A stretch of 42,161 nt of DNA, taken from positions 1 through 42,161 of IMG/VR virus record IMGVR_UViG_3300028895_000298; one strand, given 5' to 3'. Below, piece after piece: positions 22,819 through 28,732 of this stretch. Position 1 is the first letter of the stretch, and the number at the start of each line of letters is the position of its first letter. The notes beneath the pieces are model-generated. The model was not told where the DNA came from. It did no database searches and saw nothing but the letters and a program-made list of their open reading frames with translations. The DNA comes from a virus. The position numbers and the translations under genes were made by a program.

Positions 22819-23194
22819 GATCATCGAGCGTAAAGATCTACTATTGCAGTTGCTCGATAAACTGGACTCGGCCGAAGAGGACGCCAAGGCGGCGAGGGAT
22901 CGGCACAAGTCCATCATTCAGGGATTCGAGGCTGGTATAGTCTCGGCACGCGCCGCGCTACGTACCAACATGGAAAAGCGCCCGGTGCTCTGCGATCAGC
23001 ACTTTGACCACACCAAGCAAACGGTTGAGGTATTCCGAGCCGACACCGGGGCGCGGGTTCACGAGCGGGCGATGCTGCCGAGCGAAAAGCAAACGACCCT
23101 TGACGAAAAAGTCGCAGACGCCAAAAAGAAAGCCGGGGGAAAGACAGAGGCCAAGGGCAACGTGCTGCCGATGACGGCGCCGACGGGGAAGTGA
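22673..23194 (+). CDS. Conserved phage coiled-coil protein, unknown
   Basis: 173 residues from GTG 22673, preceded by GAGGAGATGGAAC. The first 45 residues, which overlap gene 22477, are low-complexity (S, K, P, T), then comes a coiled coil (about 48-100). It continues with a segment with CDQHFDHTKQTVEVFRADTG and ARVHERAMLPSEKQ (about 110-145), and a Lys-rich tail. The 'E..R.DTG....RAM...E' pattern is familiar from phage early proteins that lie near recombination genes. It overlaps the methyltransferase start (GTGA). Function unknown. Confidence 0.65.
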   Translation: MNKSKEPSGISKSTPNSPAKDAASVTKRKPEVRKKSATLSLPCKLSKAEIIERKDLLLQLLDKLDSAEEDAKAARDRHKSIIQGFEAGIVSARAALRTNMEKRPVLCDQHFDHTKQTVEVFRADTGARVHERAMLPSEKQTTLDEKVADAKKKAGGKTEAKGNVLPMTAPTGK

Positions 23195-24048
23195 AGCGCT
23201 TGAATGTCGGATCGCTATTCACGGGAATCGGGGGTTTCGATCTTGGATTCGAAGGAACAGGATTCAAGATCGCATGGCAGGTTGAGCATGACAAATTCTG
23301 CAACGAACTCCTGCAAGCCAAGTGGCCAGGCGTCAAGCGATATGGAGACATCCGCGAACTCGCCAAAGAAACACCGGAAGCAGTTGATCTTGTTTGTGGA
23401 GGTGACCCCTGTCCTTCGAGATCTAACGCCAAAGGAAACAGTCCGTCAGCCCATCCCGATCTTGCCGGATACTTCCTTGCCGTGGTCGGGCGATTACAAC
23501 CACGATGGGTGGTCCGCGAGAATGTACCTGCACCAGATGCTATCGACTTCGCGGCCGGACTGGAAACCCTCGGATACAGAGTCGTTGCTTTCGAACTCGA
23601 CGCTAGAGATTTCACGAGTCAGAGTAGACGGCGGCATATCTTTGTCGGAAGTTCTGGAGAAAGAGCCACCCGATTCAAGCGAGCATTACTTGACGCCCAA
23701 GATGGTGCTGGGATTGGCACATCGAGCCCTCAAGAGACAACGCCCATTGCAGCGTGTGTTACTGCGCACCCCGCAAGGATGGCGGCGGAGGACAGTTATT
23801 GTTGGGAGCCCTGTACAGACGCAGTCCTCCTCAAATGCCAGCCGCCATCCGGACAAGAAACCGGAAACTACCTTTACCAAGGCGGGAGATTACGTGTTCT
23901 CACTCCTGAAGAGTGTGAGGGTCTCCAGGGATTCCCCAGAGGCTGGACTACTGGATTTTCTCGCTCGCGCCGTCGAGCAATGCTTGGCAACGCAATCCCG
24001 GTCCCGTTCGCCGAATTCGTCGGAAGACTGATAAAGGAGATTGAATGA
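23191..24048 (+). CDS. DNA (cytosine-5-)-methyltransferase, phage Dcm type
   Basis: 285 residues from GTG 23191. C5-methyltransferase motifs in order: motif I SLFTGIGGFDLGFEGTG (8-24), motif IV GGDPCPSRSNAKG with catalytic Cys74, motif VI RENV (109-112), motif VIII QSRRRH (144-149), and a C-terminal LTPEECEGLQGFPRGW then LGNAIPVPFAEFVG (motifs IX-X). The target recognition region is short (about 155-230), as in small phage enzymes. Third-position GC is low: my hand count for 23401-23820 gives about 49%, against clearly higher in the next gene. The whole body of the gene is also open in the +1 frame (23204-24031). No cognate restriction gene is near, so protection against host restriction or regulation is likely. 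Confidence 0.88.
   Translation: MKRLNVGSLFTGIGGFDLGFEGTGFKIAWQVEHDKFCNELLQAKWPGVKRYGDIRELAKETPEAVDLVCGGDPCPSRSNAKGNSPSAHPDLAGYFLAVVGRLQPRWVVRENVPAPDAIDFAAGLETLGYRVVAFELDARDFTSQSRRRHIFVGSSGERATRFKRALLDAQDGAGIGTSSPQETTPIAACVTAHPARMAAEDSYCWEPCTDAVLLKCQPPSGQETGNYLYQGGRLRVLTPEECEGLQGFPRGWTTGFSRSRRRAMLGNAIPVPFAEFVGRLIKEIE
23204..24031 (+). CDS. Candidate overprinted gene nested in the cytosine methyltransferase (+1 frame)
   Basis: 275 codons without a stop, starting 13 bases after the methyltransferase start and ending 17 bases before its stop. It is the longest same-strand out-of-frame ORF in the genome. By hand count over 23401-23820 its third-position GC is about 63%, higher than the 49% of the methyltransferase frame, so codon choice looks better in this frame. 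The product has protein-like segments: SGDYNHDGWSARMYLHQMLS (about 93-112), ISLSEVLEK and HYLTPKMVLGLAHRALKR (about 160-178). The last resembles a helical 'SPKA..GILRRA.KR' motif that I recall in phage proteins linked to Dcm genes. No strong ribosome site is visible; coupling to the 23191 start is possible. Function unknown. Confidence 0.5.
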   Translation: MSDRYSRESGVSILDSKEQDSRSHGRLSMTNSATNSCKPSGQASSDMETSANSPKKHRKQLILFVEVTPVLRDLTPKETVRQPIPILPDTSLPWSGDYNHDGWSARMYLHQMLSTSRPDWKPSDTESLLSNSTLEISRVRVDGGISLSEVLEKEPPDSSEHYLTPKMVLGLAHRALKRQRPLQRVLLRTPQGWRRRTVIVGSPVQTQSSSNASRHPDKKPETTFTKAGDYVFSLLKSVRVSRDSPEAGLLDFLARAVEQCLATQSRSRSPNSSED

Positions 24049-24473
24049 TCATCCTCGCCATAGACCCCGGCGACCCCGCAGGCTGGGCCAAGTTCATCGG
24101 CGGCGAATACGACGGCTCGGGCACCATCAACGGCGACTCGCCCAGCGTTGCCCGGGATCTCCTCATCGCCCTGGGCCCGGATGTCCTGGTGCTCGAAGAC
24201 CAGCACCCGGGCAAAAGCGGCTGGAAATCCCTGCGGACCCTGATGCGCCGGCGGTTCATCTGGGAGGTCGTCGCGGAACTCGAAGGCGTCGAGGTGCACC
24301 CGATGGACCCGTCGACGTGGCAGGGGTTCTACCGGCTCAAGAAAGGCAAGCACGCGCCCAAGATGGTCGAGCAGTATTCGCCGTTGGCCAGCGCGTTGAT
24401 CGGGCGTGAGGTCTGGGGGGATGAGGCGGCGGCGATCCTGATGGGCATGTGGGGCGTCACGAATTGCACTTGA
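24045..24473 (+). CDS. RuvC-like Holliday junction resolvase (RNase H fold)
   Basis: 142 residues; ATG 24045 overlaps the methyltransferase stop (ATGA), with AAAGGAGATT upstream. The acidic residues of an RNase H fold are in place: Asp7 in ILAIDPGD, Glu51 in VLVLEDQ, and Asp126/Glu127 in WGDEAAAILMG. The length is typical for phage RuvC-like enzymes. It should cut four-way DNA junctions formed during recombination or before packaging and so complements the YqaJ and annealing proteins. Codon third positions are very GC-rich, unlike the preceding gene. Confidence 0.8.
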   Translation: MIILAIDPGDPAGWAKFIGGEYDGSGTINGDSPSVARDLLIALGPDVLVLEDQHPGKSGWKSLRTLMRRRFIWEVVAELEGVEVHPMDPSTWQGFYRLKKGKHAPKMVEQYSPLASALIGREVWGDEAAAILMGMWGVTNCT

Positions 24474-24498
24474 CACGGTCAACCCCGTGAGATAAAAT
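24470..24498 (+). promoter_or_regulatory. Strong sigma-70 promoter (TTGACA-N17-TAAAAT)
   Basis: TTGACA at 24470-24475 (overlapping the resolvase stop), a 17-base spacer and TAAAAT at 24493-24498. Predicted start of transcription is about 24505, three bases before element A of the leader RNA. It should drive 24622 and 25274 and perhaps the genes beyond. Confidence 0.75.
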
Positions 24499-24507
24499 TG
24501 CTTCAGA

Positions 24508-24610
24508 TGACAGTCTTGGCAAACCAGAAAAAACAAGTTCACCTCCCCCTCCCCCGATCGGGACTCTCTGCCAAGACTGTCACCCGATCGGGGCGAGGGG
24601 AAGGTGTTTT
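24508..24610 (+). ncRNA. Leader RNA with 5'-end/terminator-loop pairing (copy 3 of 3, best formed)
   Basis: Element A, TGACAGTCTTGGCA (24508-24521), begins about +4. Element B (24540-24562) pairs with B' (24583-24606) in a 22-bp helix with one bulge (24594) and one mismatch (24545/24601), followed by TTTT (24607-24610). Both arms contain the palindrome CCCGATCGGG. The 20-base loop carries A', TGCCAAGACTGTCA (24569-24582), a perfect 14-base complement of A ending exactly where B' begins. The 5' end of B (CACCTC, 24540-24545) is also the complement of GAGGTG (24611-24616), the ribosome site of 24622. An ORF of 36 codons starts at ATG 24507 and ends at 24617. Transcription and translation control are both possible. 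Confidence 0.7.
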
Positions 24611-24621
24611 GAGGTGAGGAC

Positions 24622-25287
24622 ATGGCGACGAAAAAAACCCAAGTACAGATCGCAAGACCGGTCAGGAAAACTATGATCGTGGAGATCGAGGGAATCACCC
24701 CCTTGATCCACGAAAGGTTCTCCGACAAGTCTAAAAAGCAGATGGCCGACAAGCACGCGCAGAAAGCCAAGGCGGGCAGGCCGAAGCGGGATCCAGAGCA
24801 AGACTTCCGTGATTCTCTGATCGTCTTCAAGCGAGACAAAAAGGGGCGGCCGACCAAGTACGGGGTCAAGGCTCAGTGGCTCAAACTGGCTATGGCATTT
24901 GTGGCCAAGGAAGACAAGGAAGGCACCCGGGTTTATCGCAACGTGCAGGTAGGAAAGACCCTTTTCCCCGATGAACTCCTGCCTCTCGTTATCAAGAACG
25001 GCGATCCCCACATGCGTATCGGAGAGGATGGAAACCCAGGCGACACGGTGCGGAATGCGAACGGCAGCGCAGATATTCGCTACCGGGGTGAGTTCTCCCC
25101 GGGTTGGCGGGTCAAGGTCCCCATCACTTTCAACTCCAACAGGATCTCCGAAGAGCAGATCCTTGCATGGCTTGACGAAGCTGGGACCGCCAGCGGGATC
25201 GGTGGATGGCGCCCACAAAAGGGCGGGCAGTGCGGAATGTTCAGAATCGTAGAGGGAAACGGAGGCAAGCACCGTGGCAAGAAGTAA
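24622..25287 (+). CDS. Conserved phage protein, unknown (Gly-rich C-terminus)
   Basis: 221 residues from ATG 24622 with GAGGTGAGG upstream. The N-terminal part has a beta strand and a HERFSDKSKKQMADKHAQKA segment (about 30-50). The middle has YGVKAQWLKLAMAFV. Then follow SADIRYRGEFSPGWRVKVPI (about 150-170) and a C-terminal GIGGWRPQKGGQCGMF (about 192-207). I recall this family from many phages next to genes like 25274, without known function. The glycine-rich G.GGWRP..GG..GMF end is reminiscent of Gly-rich loops in RAMP/Cas7-like folds, but this is only a resemblance. It is the gene controlled by the best-formed leader RNA. Confidence 0.65.
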   Translation: MATKKTQVQIARPVRKTMIVEIEGITPLIHERFSDKSKKQMADKHAQKAKAGRPKRDPEQDFRDSLIVFKRDKKGRPTKYGVKAQWLKLAMAFVAKEDKEGTRVYRNVQVGKTLFPDELLPLVIKNGDPHMRIGEDGNPGDTVRNANGSADIRYRGEFSPGWRVKVPITFNSNRISEEQILAWLDEAGTASGIGGWRPQKGGQCGMFRIVEGNGGKHRGKK

Positions 25288-25750
25288 ATACACAACTAGG
25301 GACGGGGGCCGGATCAATCCGAAAAGAATTCATATCTACGCCAACGCCCTGAAGAAAATAGAACGGAGCGGACCATTGACAGCCGAGCGGGTTGTCGAAA
25401 TCGCCAGTAATTCAATCCACCCGCTTCATGAGTGCTTTGAGTGGGACGACGACAAGGCCGCCAATGCTTATCGCCTTTGGCAAGCCCGCAATCTGATCGC
25501 GAGCGTCCTTATCGAAATCTCTGATACCGAAGACGAAGAACCACCCCGGGCATTTCTGAACGTGGTGACATCTCAGGGCAGGGAATATGTTTCAGTTGAG
25601 CGGGCGATGTCAGACGCCGAACTGCGAACGCAGGTAATCCAGGAAGCAGCGGGGCGCCTGGCATATTGGCGGAAAGCCTACAAGCAATTCAAAGAACTGG
25701 CTGAGATCTTCGGAGCAGCGGAGCGGAAGGCGCGGAAGATCGCCAAATAG
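25274..25750 (+). CDS. Conserved phage protein, unknown (partner of 24622)
   Basis: 158 residues from GTG 25274, with GGAGGCAAGCACC upstream, overlapping the previous gene by 14 bases. Motifs: a helical LTAERVVEIAS, then HPLHECFEWDDDKAANAYRL and WQARNLIASVL (about 52-82), then a helical C-terminus with WRKAYKQFKELAEIF. The LH..FEWDD..AA..YRL.QAR.LI pattern is a familiar phage family usually found close to the 24622 type. No catalytic motif seen. The acidic pair could suit DNA mimicry or a structural role. Confidence 0.65.
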   Translation: MARSKYTTRDGGRINPKRIHIYANALKKIERSGPLTAERVVEIASNSIHPLHECFEWDDDKAANAYRLWQARNLIASVLIEISDTEDEEPPRAFLNVVTSQGREYVSVERAMSDAELRTQVIQEAAGRLAYWRKAYKQFKELAEIFGAAERKARKIAK

Positions 25751-26020
25751 GCAGGAGTGGAACGAATTAGAGCGGAACAATTGGAGGCCACGGGACTGGA
25801 TTGGCAGGAGAGGAACGCAACGGAGAGAATGGGAGCGGAGCGGATGGGAAAGGCCGGAGAGGAGAGAGCGAAGCGAAGCGGAGCAGATTGAAATGGAGCG
25901 GATAGGATGGGAGGGCAGCGCAGTGGAAGGGCCGGATAGAAGAGGGGAGAGGATGGGCAAGGACAGGAGAGGCAGGACATGGCAAGGCAAGGCACGGCAA
26001 GGCAAGGCAAGGGATATCTT
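25751..26020 (+). repeat. Purine-rich degenerate repeat tract without a gene
   Basis: About 270 bases with strong purine excess on the + strand, made of degenerate GGAGCGGA, GGAGAGGA and finally GGCAAGGCAAGGCACGG units. The + strand carries no credible ORF and the minus-strand ORFs are Pro/Leu/Ser low-complexity shadows. The periodicity is about 5 bases at the 3' end (GGCAA). The last unit AAGGG sits at ribosome-site distance from ATG 26021. It may form triplex or G-rich structures, be a replication or packaging element, or be an untranslated RNA. Confidence 0.75.
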
Positions 26021-26119
26021 ATGAGACTTGATCGAGAATCCAAACTCCTGATTTTGGCCATCCTTCTCGAAGTGCTGGCGTTTATCTTGGTGAGCTACCT
26101 TCTGGAGTGGATGCCATGA
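26021..26119 (+). CDS. Very small single-pass membrane peptide
   Basis: 32 residues, starting directly after the purine tract with AAGGGAT upstream. After a charged start (MRLDRESK) it is a hydrophobic helix (LLILAILLEVLAFILVSYLL, residues 9-28) ending EWMP. The stop overlaps the methyltransferase start (ATGA). Small membrane peptides of this kind are common in phages but seldom annotated. It could act on host membranes or only couple translation to the next gene. Confidence 0.45.
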   Translation: MRLDRESKLLILAILLEVLAFILVSYLLEWMP

Positions 26120-27462
26120 CGCTACTCAATGGAGATTGTCGAGAGATCTTGCCCACCCTGGAAGACAACTCAGTTGACGCCATTGTCACGGATCCACCTG
26201 CGGGAATTTCATTCATGGGGAAAAAATGGGACAGCGACAAGGGAGGGCGGGACACCTGGATCGCTTGGCTGGGATCAATCATGGCGGAATGCATGCGGGT
26301 ACTCAAGCCCGGGGGTCATGCTTTTGTGTGGGCGCTACCACGGACAAGCCACTGGACAGGGACAGCGATTGAAAACGCAGGGTTTGAGATCCGTGATTCG
26401 TTTCACCACATATTCGGGAGTGGATTTCCTAAATCGCTGGATATAAGCAAAGCGATAGACGCAGCGGCGGGGGCGGAGAGGGAGGTGGTTCAGGAACGCA
26501 AAGGGCCAAAGCCCGGGGACCACGGGGGATCTGGACACTATGGTCACGGCGAAGATCGATCCATAACCACCCCCACCACCCCCCAAGCCAAGCAATGGAA
26601 CGGCTGGGGGACAGCCGCCAAGCCCAGTCATGAAGTCTGGTGGCTAGCCCGCAAGCCTTTCCCCGGGACCGTTGCAAGCAATGTACAAGAATGGGGAACG
26701 GGGGGAATCAATGTTGCAGCGTGTCGAGTGGGGACGGCAGAGAGGTACAACCAGCCAGCGACAGCGGCAAAAGACACATTCAACGCAAGTCCCGGAAGCG
26801 GGATTGATTACACGGGCCAAGAAGTTGCTGGCCGATGGCCCCCCAACCTACTCCTAACCCATTCCCAAACCTGCCATGCGATAACAGAGGGACCGAACAA
26901 GGGATGGAACTGCGCCCCTGATTGTCCAATAAGGGAAATGGATCGACAGAGTGGGGAGAGTGTGACACCTGCGTTTGTGACGCGAGGCGTAGGCAGAATG
27001 TGGAAAGAGGGGGGTGGCCTTTGTAATAAGGCAGAGAATCAACCATGTTCGGACACCGGCGGAGCTTCCCGTTTCTTTCCCTGTTTCAAATACTGCCCCA
27101 AGCCTAGCAGGGCTGAGAGGGAGCAAGGCTGTCAGGGGTTGCCCAAGAAATCAGCGGGGGAATGCACCGACAGGGAAGACGGATCGGCTGGGCTGGATTC
27201 TCCCCGGGCGGGAGCGGGCAGGACTTCAGGCGCAAGCAACAATCACCCAACGGTCAAGGCAAGCGAGTTGATGTGCTGGCTCATAAGGCTGATCACGCCC
27301 CCCGGGGGCACTGTCTTGGATCCTTTCATGGGTTCAGGCTCAACAGGAATTGCAGCGCACAAAGAAAGCTGCGGCTTCATAGGCATTGAGATGAATCCTG
27401 ATTATTTCCGAATTGCAGAAGCAAGGATCAAAGACGCCACCAAGCAAGGGAGGCTGTTTTGA
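26116..27462 (+). CDS. Site-specific DNA N6-adenine/N4-cytosine methyltransferase
   Basis: 448 residues; ATG 26116 is chosen over GTG 26107 because of the ATGA overlap and GGAG at the right distance. The catalytic motif IV is TDPPAGISFMGKKWD (25-39, DPPA in place of the more usual DPPY). MRVLKPGGHAFVWALPR follows (about 64-80). Near the C-terminus LDPFMGSGSTGIAA (about 401-414) is the SAM-binding motif I, so the order is IV before I (beta class). The middle has a Cys- and Gly-rich variable target recognition region (about 200-340). With the Dcm it makes two methyltransferases and no nuclease, typical of anti-restriction modification. The target site cannot be told. Confidence 0.88.
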   Translation: MTLLNGDCREILPTLEDNSVDAIVTDPPAGISFMGKKWDSDKGGRDTWIAWLGSIMAECMRVLKPGGHAFVWALPRTSHWTGTAIENAGFEIRDSFHHIFGSGFPKSLDISKAIDAAAGAEREVVQERKGPKPGDHGGSGHYGHGEDRSITTPTTPQAKQWNGWGTAAKPSHEVWWLARKPFPGTVASNVQEWGTGGINVAACRVGTAERYNQPATAAKDTFNASPGSGIDYTGQEVAGRWPPNLLLTHSQTCHAITEGPNKGWNCAPDCPIREMDRQSGESVTPAFVTRGVGRMWKEGGGLCNKAENQPCSDTGGASRFFPCFKYCPKPSRAEREQGCQGLPKKSAGECTDREDGSAGLDSPRAGAGRTSGASNNHPTVKASELMCWLIRLITPPGGTVLDPFMGSGSTGIAAHKESCGFIGIEMNPDYFRIAEARIKDATKQGRLF

Positions 27463-27659
27463 GCAAATGCGATTGCGGCCGCGACTTCAAAGGGTACCGG
27501 GGCCTGGTCCAGCACTGGAACCGGGGCTGCCCGACGGCGATCGTGAAACTGTTCATGGAAGGGCGATCAATGCGTGATCTCGCAACGAAGTTTGACAAGC
27601 CGCTGGCGAAAATCGAAGGCATCATCCGACGCGCGGTGATAGAAAGGAAAGGGAAATGA
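27459..27659 (+). CDS. Small zinc-finger / helix-turn-helix-like protein
   Basis: 66 residues from TTG 27459, overlapping the methyltransferase stop and preceded by GGGAGG. CDC and a later C with H (CDCGRDF, VQHWNRGC, residues 4-25) resemble a C2HC zinc finger. The rest has RSMRDLATKFDKPLAKIEGI (about 37-56), which looks like a helix-turn-helix. It may bind DNA as a small regulator. ATGA overlap links it to 27656. Confidence 0.6.
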   Translation: MSKCDCGRDFKGYRGLVQHWNRGCPTAIVKLFMEGRSMRDLATKFDKPLAKIEGIIRRAVIERKGK

Positions 27660-27988
27660 CAGACGAAATACTGGGACGCATCAGGGCGATTCTTGACGAG
27701 CGGGACGCATTACGGGAGGAGACTGAAAGGCTCAAGGCCCTCATCCACCGGCTCAAGGCCGAGAACGAGAGGTTGGACGAAAACCTAGATTACGCCGATA
27801 GGGTGTATCGTGGGAGTAAGGCAAAGACGGGAGCGGAGATCGAGCGACTCAAGGACGAGATCCAGAAGCAAGACAGGATCATCGAGGCGAAGACGGAACA
27901 GCACCAGAAACTCACCGCTGAAAAGGTCCTCAAGATGATCGTCAAGGTTCTCGGCATAGGGAATCCGCCCATCGTCGGGGGGCACTGA
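27656..27988 (+). CDS. Coiled-coil protein, unknown
   Basis: 110 residues from ATG 27656. Almost the entire protein is a charged coiled coil with heptad-like Leu/Ile spacing (RAILDERDALREETERLKAL, then LIHRLKAENERLDENLD), ending in a short Gly- and Pro-containing tail. Such small coiled coils are common phage accessory proteins. No functional clue is visible. The gene is coupled to 27459 by a four-base overlap. Confidence 0.6.
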   Translation: MTDEILGRIRAILDERDALREETERLKALIHRLKAENERLDENLDYADRVYRGSKAKTGAEIERLKDEIQKQDRIIEAKTEQHQKLTAEKVLKMIVKVLGIGNPPIVGGH

Positions 27989-28042
27989 CATGGCCGCAAT
28001 ATTCCGAAACGCAAAAGCCTCGGTCTGTCAAAACCAGGTGGC

Positions 28043-28294
28043 ATGTTCCGTCAACGCAGCGGATTCGGTCGCCCGGGTGTTGGCTGGTGGATGGTCGTCG
28101 CGATCGAGGACACGTATTATCGGGCAACCCGGATCACCGTGGAGACTGCAAACAAGCTTGGGTACCAGCGGACGTGCTTGTTTACCGACTGGCCGGGCCT
28201 GTGGTTGCTTAGACCGTTCAAAGGGACTCAGCACACCTTGTCAGTAAGAGAGCAGACAGAGGAGGATCAACGAGTGGCGGTAGGCGAATGGTAA
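28043..28294 (+). CDS. Possible small protein overlapping the tRNA
   Basis: 83 residues from ATG 28043 (AGGTGG just upstream, short spacing), or about 65 from an internal ATG. The sequence looks protein-like (WWMVVAIEDTYYRATRITVE; LFTDWPGLWLLRPFKG) and codon third positions are GC-rich. The competing ORF 27990-28247 has a Ser/Arg/Cys-rich shadow composition. The last 21 bases overlap the 5' part of the tRNA, which is unusual and lowers confidence. Function unknown. Confidence 0.4.
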   Translation: MFRQRSGFGRPGVGWWMVVAIEDTYYRATRITVETANKLGYQRTCLFTDWPGLWLLRPFKGTQHTLSVREQTEEDQRVAVGEW

Positions 28295-28345
28295 GCCGCC
28301 TGGTTGTGGACCAGGTACATGTGAGTTCAAATCTCATCCGTCACC
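28274..28345 (+). tRNA. tRNA-His (anticodon GTG)
   Basis: The cloverleaf can be drawn completely. The acceptor arm is GTGGCGG/CCGTCAC with one G-U pair. The D arm is GGC/GCC with loop GAATGGTAA. The anticodon arm is CCTGG/CCAGG with loop TTGTGGA (anticodon GTG). The variable loop is TACAT, and the T arm is GTGAG/CTCAT with loop TTCAAAT. The discriminator is C, the identity base of bacterial tRNA-His; G-1 is not encoded (A at 28273) and 3' CCA is not encoded. It is the only tRNA I found. Confidence 0.9.
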
Positions 28346-28401
28346 TTTCAATAGGCGAGTAACTCAAATGCAATTACCCAAACCGTGTTTCTTTCATTCT
28401 T

Positions 28402-28441
28402 CCCCGTGGCCCGTCGCTCGCCCGGTAGCCACGGGGGTTTT
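28402..28441 (+). terminator. Rho-independent terminator / leader hairpin
   Basis: CCCCGTGGC (28402-28410) pairs perfectly with GCCACGGGG (28428-28436) with a 17-base loop, followed by GTTTTT. It lies between the tRNA and the gene at 28457 and ends just before its ribosome site, so it may terminate the early transcripts or act as an attenuator. Loop bases CTCGCC could pair with GGCGAG at 28353-28358, but six bases may be chance. Confidence 0.75.
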
Positions 28442-28456
28442 TGAGGAGGTGAACGA

Positions 28457-28732
28457 ATGCCCCGATACTTCGGCAAGAGAAAGCGCGCACTCGAAAAGCG
28501 GATCATCCGCAAACGCAGGCCGCCCGAGGGGCCCCGGCAGCTCTGGTGCCTGGTCATCGAGAAGGCCACCGGCCGGAAGGTCACCCAAGCCCTGGGCACC
28601 GCCACCGGCAAATACTCGGCCCAGTCCCGAGCTCGGGTCAACGCACTGTCGAGGCTCAAGGAAATCCTTGGACGGCGCTACGACCTGAGCGAATACGAAT
28701 TGAAGTATCGAAGCGCAAAGGATAGGGAATGA
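28457..28732 (+). CDS. Small very basic protein, unknown
   Basis: 91 residues; ATG 28457 with GAGGAGGTGAACGA upstream. It is strongly basic (FGKRKRALEKRIIRKRRPPE, residues 5-24) with a short beta segment (LWCLVIEKATGRKVTQALG) and a helical C-terminus. The charge suggests nucleic-acid binding. It immediately precedes the packaging genes and is coupled to 28729 by ATGA overlap. No family recognised. Confidence 0.55.
   Translation: MPRYFGKRKRALEKRIIRKRRPPEGPRQLWCLVIEKATGRKVTQALGTATGKYSAQSRARVNALSRLKEILGRRYDLSEYELKYRSAKDRE

Noticed and set aside
23874-24869. 331-codon antisense ORF, with other long antisense ORFs at 38364-39251, 35825-36727 and 33505-34332
   Set aside because: High third-position GC in the + strand genes removes stops in the opposite frame. 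The products are Arg-, Gly- and Pro-rich or low-complexity, lack ribosome sites and cross several clear + strand genes.
27990-28247. ORF of 85 codons with a G-rich upstream sequence
   Set aside because: Its Ser-, Arg-, Gly- and Cys-rich composition is that of a shadow frame, and the overlapping frame at 28043 reads more like a protein. Not excluded fully.
28353-28442. Fourth leader RNA of the interlocked type before 28457
   Set aside because: The hairpin is real, but the possible 5' complement of the loop is only six bases and there is no promoter at the right place, so chance is likely.
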